In this document: piece by piece, positions 54,346 through 64,000 of the stretch
Layout of the letters: every line of letters starts with the position of its first letter
Position numbering within the stretch: the stretch's first letter is position 1
Source: Musa acuminata AAA Group
Lineage: Eukaryota > Streptophyta > Magnoliopsida > Zingiberales > Musaceae
NCBI RefSeq assembly: GCF_036884655.1
Contig: NC_088345.1
Location: forward strand, 30,128,501 to 30,192,500
Length of the DNA stretch: 64,000 nt
Reading direction: 5' to 3'
The notes under the pieces: generated by a model
Databases searched by the model: none
What the model was told of the DNA's origin: nothing
What the model saw: the letters and a program-made list of their open reading frames with translations, nothing else
Made by a program: the position numbers and the translations under genes

Positions 54346-56001
54346 GATTTTGATAATGAAACCAATTGATAAGTGTTTATGATTTGATATGAGTTTTGAG
54401 TGACATAGGATGTTTTGATCAGGGAGAGACAATTAAAGCAGGAAGAATCATGTTAGGCCGGAGGAAAACATGTTAGAAAATTGGACGTCGGGTCGGATGA
54501 TCGATCGACGTATCGATAGAAGGCTTCAGGCCATGGATTCGGACATCGAGTCGAGAAGAGTGGATATTGTGCCAAGGATATCGGAGTTGCGGAAGTCAAC
54601 TAGCTGATTAGGCAATAGGCAGCAAGAGAGGACAATGCGTCGAAGAATCGGACGAAGCGTCGATGGACCAATGACATGCCGGACGACATGATTCATGCTT
54701 AGTAATAATTGTCTAGATCATAGTGTGTTTTTATGTGTGTAAGATTAACTACAATAGCAAGGCATAAAGCAAAATGAAGTCTCGGAGTCAAGAACGCGAT
54801 TTTGTTGGGAGTTCGAGAGTTCGTCGGAAGTCCGGACGTTCGTCAGAAGTTCTACCGAAATCAGCCGAGAAGTCCAGGAGCTTACCAAAGAAGCTCATTA
54901 GAACTCGCAAAGAAGATCGTCATGAAGTCCAGAAGCTTGCCAGGAGTCCATTGGAACATTGCCGGGAGTTCGTCGGAAGTTCGCCGGAAGATCGTCGGAA
55001 GCTCGCCGAAAGAGCAATTGACATACCAAAACTAGAATGCTCAGAATGTCTTAGGAATCGTAGTTAGCAAATAATTAGAGTTGGGATTGGGAGGTAATCC
55101 CATCAACTCTGTTAGGGGCTAACTGGGCCCGAAGTTGAGATGGTTTGGGCCAGATTCAAGGCCCAACCAGGATGCTGATAGCCTGGCCAGTGGTGGCATC
55201 GCTTGGGAGACTCAGTCTCCCAAGTGGATGGGCGATGATACCGCCCAGACTAGGCGGTGGTACTACTAGCAGTAAATGCTGCCAGTGATGGTACCGCCCC
55301 TATTAGGAGGTGGTACTGCTAGAGCTCGGTCTCTGAGCTCTGTCAAGCGGTGGTACCACCTAGATTGGGCGATGGTACCGCCTAGTGTCAGGATGCCAAG
55401 CAGTGGTACCACCCATACCTAGGAAACCTGGGATGAGATGTTTTTAGGCTCTAAGTTTAAATCAACTTGATGCCTATAAATACCTCTCTCATCCCTGATT
55501 AAGATACATAAGACTTGAGAGTAAATATAGAAAGAAACGCTACTACAATCTTGTGTGAACTCCTCTCAAAAGTTCTAAGTGTTAGAATAGTTTGAGAGAG
55601 GAGTAAGTGAGGATATAAGGGTTATCTCCTAAACCCGATAAAAGGAGAATCGAATTGTAAAAGGTGGCTAGTCTTTGCATATTGAAGGAAGACCGATAGT
55701 AGATGCCGGTAGCCTCAACGGAAGAAGAATCGGCGGAGTGGATGTAGGTCATGACGACTGAACTACTATAAAAATCTGGTTTGCCTTTACTTTGAGCAAT
55801 TTACTTTAAACTGCAAACTGCCTTCTCATTACTTGTTACGCTCTTCTTATTGCCTTCAAAGTTAAGCATTTCTGAAATTGATTTTTATCATATGAAACGA
55901 AGATTTTTTCAGAACCGACATGATTTTACCATAGCACTAATTCACCCCCCGCCCCCCCCCCCCCCCCCCCCCCCCTTCTTAGTGCCGACTCATTCCTAAC
56001 A
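54340..56001 (+). repeat. SIRE-like 5' LTR
   Basis: About 1.66 kb, ending ATTCCTAACA. It contains a GTCGGAAGTTCG-rich segment (54790-55020), a GGTACC-centred repeat array (55220-55420), a CCTATAAATACC TATA box near 55470 and a (C)n run near its end (55946-55975). The exact left end is blurred by divergence. Confidence 0.75.
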
Positions 56002-56050
56002 GTTGGTATTAGAGCCTCGTATTTCTCATTTGGTTTAACACCCAAGAGAA

Positions 56051-56985
56051 ATGGCTCTTTTCGGCTTTCAAGAGGGTCACTATCTCATTCGTACTCCCTT
56101 GTTCAATGGGACGGACTACATATATTGAAAAACTCGAATGAGAGTTTTCTTGATTTCGTTGGATTTGAATTTATGGAATATTGTCGAAAGCGGTTTTCAA
56201 ATGTCTTCTCTTCCAATGAACCATTGGAATGATTTGGAGAAGAAGACTTTTTCTTTAAATGCTAGAGCTATGAACGCTCTATTTTGCGCTTTGGATAAAA
56301 CTGAGTTTAATCAGGTTTCTACTTACGAAACGACTTTTGAAATATGGCACACTCTCGAAATCACACACGAAGGTACGAGTAGAGTAAAAGATTCTAAAGT
56401 CAATCTTTTAATGCTTGATTTTGAACTTTTTCGAATGAAGCCAAGTGAAACTGTTGTTGACATATACACCCATTTTACGGGTGTCGTCAATGAGTTAAAA
56501 ACACTTGATAGAAGTTTTTCGGATTTTGAACTCGTTAACAAGATTTTATGATTATTTTTTAAAAATTGGGATTCGAAAATAACGACAATACAAGAATCAA
56601 AGAACTTGAACCATTTTCTAATTGAAGAACTTATAGAGTCTTTGATGACCTATGAAATGACGTGCAATGTATGTGAAGAACTTGAGAACCATCTTCCAAA
56701 AAACAAGAAGGATTTCAGACTTAGAACAATTGAAGACTACTCAAGCATAAGCTCAAGTGATTATGAACTTGAACTTCTCATGAAATTTTTAAAACAAGAA
56801 TAAAAAATTAAAAATTTACTTAAAAAGAAGAAGAAGAATGTGACTTTGGACGAATCGAGCTCATCCGAAGACAAGAAGAAAATCAATAAAGGCGAGGTGG
56901 CAAACTACGCCTTAATGACATTCGACAATGAGGTAAACAACTCAAACGAAACTCCTTTAATTTATTTCGAAATTATATAATATTT
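56051..56985 (+). pseudogene. copia gag relic (SIRE type)
   Basis: MALFGFQEGHYLIRTPLFNG begins the frame. A Trp codon has become TGA near 56127. It continues RVFLISLDLNLWNIVESGFQ, ARAMNALFCALD, TFEIWHTLEITHEGTSRVKD and IYTHFTGVVNELKTL to 56551. After one stop it goes on as FLIEELIESLMTYEMTCNV to 56803 and, after another stop, to KGEVANYALMTF. These match the gag of copia elements that start with a UBN2-like domain. The zinc knuckle is missing. Confidence 0.88.
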
Positions 56986-59339
56986 TTCATGAGTTGTTCT
57001 TAAATTAGTTTAGAAAAATTATATTTTTTTTAATTGCATCTTTAATAAAAATGTAAAAATAAAATCGGATCATGCTTACCTTTCTAATGATTTTAAAAAT
57101 AATGATAAAAATTATATATTTTATAATAAACAAAAAAAATATTTTTGATTAAAAATGCCTTATGAAGTCATGTTTGATTTGAAGTAATATCATACTTAAT
57201 GAGTGTATCTTTTGAAATTATGCATGATAATTCTTGCGATTTATGGATTATCGATTTTTACCATAATGAAAGTGGCTTTTTCGATTTTAAAAAGGATACA
57301 TGTCTTGATTTGGCATAAATGACAAAGGCATGCTTATATAAAATAATGTAAGTATCATACTTGATGGTTTTATATTTAATTAAGCATGATGATTTGAAGA
57401 AATGATGATTTTATATTTTAAACTTATGCATGATAGTTTTTGTGATCTTTTGAAAGTTCTTTTTTGGTGTTAATGAATGATGCATGGGTTTGGCATAAAA
57501 GAAAAGAACATACATGTATGAAATCAATTAATAAGTTGAAACAAAAAGAGGAAAGCACTTTTCTTGAAAACTTCTCAATCCCTACCTTATCAATTTTTCA
57601 CTAAGAGATCAATAAAATTATTTATGCCATTTTGAATCTCTTGAAAGAAATATTGAGATTTTGATGGTTTTGATGATTTGAATTTGAATGAGTTTTATCA
57701 AAATCATGATCTTGATTCCTTGACATTTACAAATTAAGATTTATTATGAATCAAGATCTCTTCTTTGTACTCCTACGATTTTTCTTAGTATTTTACTAAA
57801 GAGGAGAATTTCTATGTGAATCATAAGATTTTATATGCATGAATTAATATCTTGTTCTCCTACAAGATTGAATGAATTTTATCTATATCATGATTTCTTA
57901 ATAATTCTTTTCGTTATTTATTTAAGAGGAGATTTATTAAAATGAATCATGGTTTCTCTTGATTTCTTAGAATTATAACTTGAAAATTCTTTTTATAAAT
58001 CAAGATTGTCTACTATGATTCTTTCTTTTCGCTATTTGAGTTATCCAAAAAGAATCATAATATGTCTCTTGATATTCATAATTTGTCTTCATAATTTGTA
58101 TATCTTATCACCAAAATTCTCTTGATATTTTTCATATGATGATATGAAATTATGCATGACATAATCATGAATTTATGTTGATGCAAACAAATGAGAAGTT
58201 ATGATCATGCATGATAGGATGTAATATAATTTGACATTTAGATACCATCATGATTTGAAATGCTATGATTTGTTACCAAAATGATGTAGCATGAATGCAC
58301 GAATATCATGTATGATCTGCCCATGACGATTGATTTATTTGTCATGCATGAAGTAAGGATACCATATGCAAAGTTTTAAAATTGTGCATGTTGTAAATTG
58401 AAACCATAATGATGCACAAACATATTGAAATAAGATTGATACTTTATCTTTGTCATGCTTTGAAAATTATTGTAAAGGGAAAAGAACTACAACATTGTAT
58501 TCTTCCCTTGTTTTTGACAATGACAAAGGGGGAGCAAATTTTGCTAGTTTACTCATCTCAAAAAGATGCAAAAATCTTGCCAACTTTCATATGTGTAAAA
58601 TTTGCTAGCTCACAAATTGCAAGGAGAAAAACTTGCTTGCTTACTAGCATATCTAAAGAGAAGCAAAAATTGTAAATGTACATATCGCAAAAAGATGCAA
58701 AACTTATTAGCTTGCTTCATGTAAAACATTGTATCCTACTAGCTTGTTATCTTGCATTATTTTTCAAAAAAACTTGCTAGGCTTCATACTTCAAAGAGAA
58801 GTAACACTTGTTAAATTGCTAGCTTGCATGTTGTAAAATAATGTAAAATTTTACTAGCTTGCACTTTACAAAGGAAGCAAAAATGACACTTCTCAAAAGA
58901 GAAGAAAGAGCTTGCTATCTTGAACATCACCAAAAAATTGATAGATTGCCTATCTTAAGAAACAAAAATACAAACTTGCATAATTTGCTATCTTTCACAT
59001 CTTTAAAATTAATGATGATTTAATGATTATGTATGTTGTAAAGTGATGCTAAATTTGCTAGCTTGTATGATGATAAAATTGAATATTATGATTATATTGC
59101 AATGATTTGAACTTCTATGTCCAAATACTTGATAGTTGTAACTTCTCCTTTTTGTTGATGACAAAGGGGGAGAAGTATGATTATGTTATGCATGATGATG
59201 TATTGCAAATATGCATGATGATATTTGCAATGACTTAAATTCAGCTTGAATTCAAAGTTTTATCAATATGGTATATTGATAGGGGGAGTTAAGGTTAACT
59301 CCGTCATCAATAGATTGTCATAATAAAAAAAGGAGAGAT
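56986..59339 (+). other. SIRE-like interior without pol
   Basis: AT-rich and non-coding. It is rich in GCATGATGATTT-like words (57180-58400), then TTGCTAGCTTGC words (58540-59060). GACAAAGGGGGAG occurs near 58520 and 59160 and GATAGGGGGAG near 59280, as in the 3' part of SIRE/Maximus elements. Confidence 0.7.
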
Positions 59340-60233
59340 TGTTGAATCTCATATTTTGATAATGAAACAAATTGATAAGTGTTTATGATTTGATCTGCGT
59401 TTTGAGTGACGCGAGATACTTCGATCAAGGAGAGACAATTAAAGTAGGAAGAATCATGTTGGGCTGGAGGAAAACATGTCAAAAAATTGGACGTCGGGCC
59501 GGAGGATCAATCGACATATCGATAGAAGGCTTTGGGCCATGGATTCGGGCATCAGGCAAAGAAGAGCGGATATTGCACCAATGATATCGGAGTTGCAGAG
59601 GTCAATTGGCTGATTGGGCAATAGGTCACAAGAGAGGATGATACACCGAAGAATCGGACGAAGTGTCGATGGACCAATGACATGCCGGACGATATGATTC
59701 ATGCTTAGTAAAAATTGTCTAGATCATAGTATGTTTTTATGTGTGCAGGATTAACTACAATAGCAAGACATAAAGCAAAATGAGGTCTCGGAGTTAAGAA
59801 CGCGATTTCATCGGGAGTTCGAGAGTTCATCGGAAGTCCGAACATTCATAAAAAGTTTTACCGAAACCAATCGTTAAGTCCAGGAGCTTGCCAAAGAAGC
59901 TCATCGGAACTCGCCAAGAAGATCGTTGTGAAGTCCAGGAGCTTGTCGGGAGTCTGCCGGAACATTGTTGGGAGTTCATCAGAAGTTCGCCGAAAGATCG
60001 CTAGAAGCTTGTCGGAAGACCAATTGACATACCGGAACTAGAATGCTTAGAATATGTCTTAGGAATCGTAGTTAGCATATAATTGGAGTTGGGATTGGGA
60101 GGTAATCCCATCAACTATGTTAAGGGCCAACTAGGCCCGAAGTTAGGCTGGTTTGGGCCGAATTCATGGCCCAACCAGGATGTTGAAAGCTTGGCCGACA
60201 GTGGCACCGTCTAGGAGACTTAGTCTCCCAGGT
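59340..60233 (+). repeat. SIRE-like 3' LTR, truncated
   Basis: It starts TGTTGAATCTC after AAAAAAGGAGAGAT. It is similar to the first 890 bases of the 5' LTR, then stops at 60233 where a gypsy LTR begins. Confidence 0.85.
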
Positions 60234-61002
60234 TGTCACGGATAAAGTTCTAAACAGGATGTTTGATGTAGTACTTATGTATATATGTGTCTTTCTGTTT
60301 GTTCATGCTTTGCACAGCATGTAGAGGAACGGTCGAAGGCTTAACAATCCCATTTTAGTTGGGTTTGGTGGCCTTCTTAGGCTTGTAAATAAAGATCATG
60401 TCATGTAGACACTTGTGAGAGATATTCGGTCTGTAGTGAACCATTTTGACCCTTTGTTGTGCAACCGTTCAGAGCTTGTAAAGTCTGTTTGTAATTTGCA
60501 TTGTCTATGAAGTGTTTTCAGAAATGTTTGCTTGTGGATCCTAATTGAGGTGTTTTCTCTAACCAATTTTCTCTTTTGTAGGTCTTAAGGGACCATGGGA
60601 GGTTTCGGGGAGGCTGGCCATTGCAGACAGACATACAAGGGTGCCACACGACTTAGGCAAAACCAGTTAAGTCTGTGATAGATAGTATTAGAGCGGGACA
60701 AGCGCTCATAGAAACACTTGGCATGAAAATGTGGGGACCCTAGCGGGGTTGCGTTGAGGGCAGTTAGTACATGCGCGACCGTTTGGGGGAAAACAGGCAT
60801 GGAGATATAGGGAAAAGGAGTCATTTAGAGGAGCGGGCATTTGAGATTGGTATTCAGAGGAATGACCAAACCCTTTGGACAAGAGGCACCACGAGAACAA
60901 GAAAGCTTGGAAGAATGCGGAGCGCACAAATGTTGGGATGACTGAGTTTGAGCTACAACTTAACGTTGACAACAATATTTGATGGTACTCAATGCAAGCT
61001 AG

Positions 61003-62495
61003 TGTTGGGAAATCATGGGGGGCGATATCATATGCGCAGCGGAAGAACAAGAAAATAAAAATCCCCGATTTCCAAAAAGATGTTCGTCGTCGTGCGAAGA
61101 TTGGTGCGCAAAAATCCGCAAAACACAAAACTGCGTATAGAGATTGTTTTACCTAGGGAGATCGTATATCCCTGTTTCCTTGCAGATCCTTAGGAGAGGG
61201 TGAAGGAGGTCAAGCGTCCTCCTCTCTAGCGGTGATCCACATAGCAGGGTTGCGACGACCCTCCTCAAAACTCCAGGCTTACTCTGAGGTGGAGAGGGAG
61301 AGGAGAATAGGAAAGGCAAGCAAAGACTCTAGCCTATGAGGCTGTGAATCCCTCCTATTTATAGAGATCTCGTGTCAAACCCTAATGGGTCCTTCCCTAG
61401 TGGGTATTGGATCTGCATCCAATAAGACAAGGGCTCCGTCGGATATCTCATATCCGAACCTCTACTCATCGCAATGCCTACCATATGTGTGTGACCCTCT
61501 AGGCCCAATATCGAGCTGGCCGTGAGTCATACCTGTCAGAACTCCTTCTAACTCAGTGAATTATTATCTCTGTAATAATTCACTCGACTCATCGACTACG
61601 GACGTACTAGGCCACTACGCCGTAGTCCCCAGACGATACAGGGGAATCCAATCCATTGGACCTGTCTGTCCTCAATTACCATGTACCTATAGTCCCTCAT
61701 CCATCTAATATCCCAGAGACCGTATATCGAGCATGGTGTTGTCAGACCTATACGGTTTCTACTCAAGTCTCGCTCTAGTCGGATTCTCCCGGAGAACTCT
61801 TTCTCTCTCAACCCGAATAACCCTGGCTAGGGATTTGTCTGAGCAAGAACACATGGGATATTCCTCTCATGACGCCGAGAGTGGATGATCCTCTATCGAC
61901 ACTCAATAGCCCTCGTAAAGTCAACTACCACTCCCAATGACCAACTGTACTAGATCTGGGACAGCCAAACCTATAAGTCTGGTATTAAAGAGTGGAGCAC
62001 TCATACAGGACATCCTTGGTGTCTCAAGTCTAAGGACCAAATACACCACTAGGACTATAGAATCGCTGTCTGACAATAAGGCATCATCAACCATCCAGCA
62101 TTCCGTAAGCGGATCAATCAGTGAACTCATTCTCCAATGAGCACCTGTACTGTATCCCTAGTGTCCCTACACGAGCAGCTATGAGACCAGCTGCATCCAT
62201 CATATGGACGGGTATACAGCACACCAGTCTATCCGGTTATCACGATGTCCCTCTCGAGTAACCTATGACCAGGATTATTTAGGATATGTGTTTAAAGGTG
62301 AATCGATCTCATTATCGTGATCTCATCACAATCCGATTCCCATTGCACAAATCCAAGGACATCACAATATATATATGCATTTATGCAATAGTTATAAAGT
62401 GATATACGCCAAAATATAATAAGTAAAAAGATTCTGTATCAAGTCACACGTGCCATCACTCACGTGATTGACTTCCTGGGCACCTATGACTAGTA
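61003..62495 (-). mobile_element. solo LTR of a copia family related to 10753-20156
   Basis: Plus-strand start TGTTGGGAAATC and end CACCTATGACTAGTA correspond to the reversed ends of the 1.55-kb copia LTR family. The internal landmark order also matches in reverse (ACCTATAAATA-type box, GGATGTCCTTGG-type end). The flanks GCTAG and ACTAG (4 of 5) are a probable target-site duplication. Only one LTR is present, so it is a recombination product. Confidence 0.75.
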
Positions 62496-63469
62496 ACTAG
62501 GCGCTTAGTAAAGGATGATACCATGCAAAGTGGAATGAGTTGCTCAATGATCGAAAGAGTTATGCAAAGCTCACAGAGGTGAGGGAAATTGCTAACTCAA
62601 AGAATTTGATACTCATGCATAGGCTTGTATGCGGATAATGGAATATTCACGGCCATCCCAAGGCGACCGAAACTCGACGCCATGGAGCATTGAATCTTTC
62701 TCTTTGGCATGTGAAGGATACGTCCGTAGGAGGCTGAAGTGTGCAGCAAGTTCAACATATTGCTAGGCCTTGAGTGGTGCAGTGGGGGCTGTATTAATGT
62801 GGAGTCATAATCTAGGAAGTGCGTTTGCAGACGACAGAACAATGCATAGTTTGTTCAGCAAATCAGAGTAGTCCGAAGGGGATAGTGGTCTCTGAAATTT
62901 TCGGAGAGAAAGAAGCGAAGAGAAATATTGCTCCAATGGGACAGTTATCCAAGAGGGATAGATTTTGGTTTCTCCAAAGAGAGAATCATGTGTAACAGAC
63001 CGCGCATGTTGAGGAGGAGTACCTCAACAAACAATAACTCCACGAAGCTCAATGGACCGAGCAAGCGGCGATGAGTTGTCGTATGATCTCGCTTGAGAGA
63101 ATGCATTGGTGGATGCATTACGAGATCAAGTGGGGGAGCGACCCAAAGCAACACAAATGAAGGTACACTTGGAGTTGATATGGAGATTGGACTAAAGGGA
63201 GGGCTGACCTGTGGAATGGTGGGCGCGAGGGCCACCATCAACTCAATGCAAAAATGAGGAGCGGAGCAACTTGGGTGTAACTTGGTGAAGTACCTTCAAT
63301 GCAAAAATGAAGGCACAATGCTTTCCTTAGATAGAGGTCAAGGACATGAACTCTTGCAGAGGCAAGCGCAGGATCATATTGTTCCATAGGTCCTTCATTT
63401 TGACGGAGCGGACTCATCTTGCATGGTGCCAAAGACGAAGGGAGCTTCTGGGCAAATGCACCTTATCTC

Positions 63470-64000
63470 GGAGAACATCACATGCGCAGTGAAAGAACAA
63501 AAAAAATAAAATCCCTAATTTCCCAAAAAGATGTTCGTCGTCGTACGAAGATTGGTGCAAAAAATCTGTGAAACAAACTGCGTATAGAATATATTGTGTT
63601 ACCTAGGGAGATCATATATCTCTGTTTCCTTGCAGATCTCTAGGAGAGGGTGAAGGAGGTCAAGCGTCTTCCTCTCTAGTAGTGATCCACACAGTAGGAC
63701 TACGACGACGCTCCTCAAAACTCCAGGCCTACTTTGAGGTGGAGAGAGGGAGGAGAATAGGAGAGGCAAGCAAAAGCTCTAGCTTATAAACCATTGAATC
63801 CCTCCTATTTATAGAGGTCCCCTATGAAACCCTAATGGATCCTCCCCTAGTGGGTATTGGATTTGCATCCAATTACCCAAGCCTTTTATATTAGTGGATC
63901 TCTATCCAAAAATCTCTCATGGGCTCTTATTAGATCTCGTCCATGGGATCCAATAATTTAGGGGCTTATTGGATATCCAATAAGATAGGGACTCCGACGG
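63470..64000 (-). mobile_element. second copia-family LTR, partial
   Basis: From CATCACATGCGCAGTGAAAG on, it repeats the sequence of 61031 onwards with small differences (AAAAAGATGTTCGTCGTCGT, CCTAGGGAGATCATATAT). Its start is blurred and its end is outside the window. Confidence 0.65.

Larger units (their letters stand above)
54340..60233 (+). mobile_element. SIRE/Maximus-like copia derivative with gag only
   Basis: The 5' LTR (about 54340-56001) and a truncated 3' LTR (59340-60233) are colinear (both have TTTTGATAATGAAAC, GGACGTCGGG, GAGTTCGTCGGAAG words). A tRNA-Met-like primer site (TTGGTATTAGAGCC, 56003) follows the 5' LTR. The interior has gag and three AGGGGGAG purine tracts, but no protease, integrase, reverse transcriptase or RNase H. 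Such elements match the described TR-GAG class and need a partner's enzymes. The 3' LTR is cut by a gypsy element at 60234. Confidence 0.82.
60234..64000 (+). mobile_element. Ty3/gypsy element, 5' end, runs off the window
   Basis: An LTR-like block (60234 to about 60674; TGTCACGGATAAAG ... GTTAAGTCTGTGA) resembles the LTRs of the chromovirus at 23004-30932 in its terminal words. A primer-binding-like TAGTATTAGAGCGGG follows. The interior (60690-61002 and 62496-63470) has no recognisable protein and is split by a copia LTR. The other end is outside the window. Confidence 0.6.

Noticed and set aside
1..64000. CRISPR arrays, tRNA or rRNA genes, bacterial operons
   Set aside because: The regular repeats found are microsatellites, LTR parts or tandem duplications. 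The tRNA-like matches are only retrotransposon primer-binding sites. Everything else points to plant nuclear DNA.

Overview
The window is nuclear DNA of a flowering plant. It is AT-rich, has one spliced gene with GT-AG introns, and is otherwise packed with degenerate retrotransposons and non-autonomous DNA transposons. The repeat style (arms rich in ACCGGT/GGTAC words, GAGGCG-rich hAT-like elements) makes me think of a monocot such as the banana family, but that is impression, not proof.

The one host gene is on the minus strand. Its coding sequence runs from 50679 to 3749 in seven exons that join in frame to about 511 codons. It encodes an RPRD1/CID-type protein: an N-terminal RNA polymerase II CTD-interaction domain, a central coiled coil and a proline-rich tail. 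A probable 5' untranslated exon lies near 52541-52700. The gene is stretched to about 47 kb by transposon-filled introns; intron 6 alone is 29.4 kb (4517-33900).

Region by region: 1-1860 is the 3' part of a Ty1/copia element downstream of the gene. 1861-3748 is the gene's 3' flank, with two inverted repeats. Intron 6 (4517-33900) holds a hAT-like element (6435-7436), an L1-type LINE (about 10370-21470) split by a 9.4-kb copia element (10753-20156, TSD TGGGT) that itself carries a second hAT-like element (13081-14050), and an RTE-type LINE (about 22330-33185) split by a Ty3/gypsy chromovirus (23004-30932). That chromovirus is in turn interrupted by an inverted solo LTR (25014-25827) and a third hAT-like element (28501-29537). 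Intron 4 holds two more hAT-like elements and an exon-like fragment of another gene (about 37682-37866). Intron 2 holds an RTE tail. Intron 1 holds a young Ty3/gypsy element (45058-49869, TSD GAAGT) with an open 973-codon frame that is actually defective. Upstream of the gene are a SIRE/Maximus-like copia derivative with gag but no pol (about 54340-60233), a gypsy element that starts at 60234 and runs off the window, and copia LTR copies at 61003-62495 and from about 63470.

The genes do not work as a pathway: there is one host gene, and the rest is a layered record of insertions that can be ordered by nesting and target-site duplications. I found no clear new biological system. The most unusual patterns are four hairpins with a shared loop core but different stems in the leader of the 10753-20156 copia element (about 14623-14945), a second hairpin cluster with a constant GAA loop in the same leader, the gag-only SIRE-like element, and the five-member hAT-like family.
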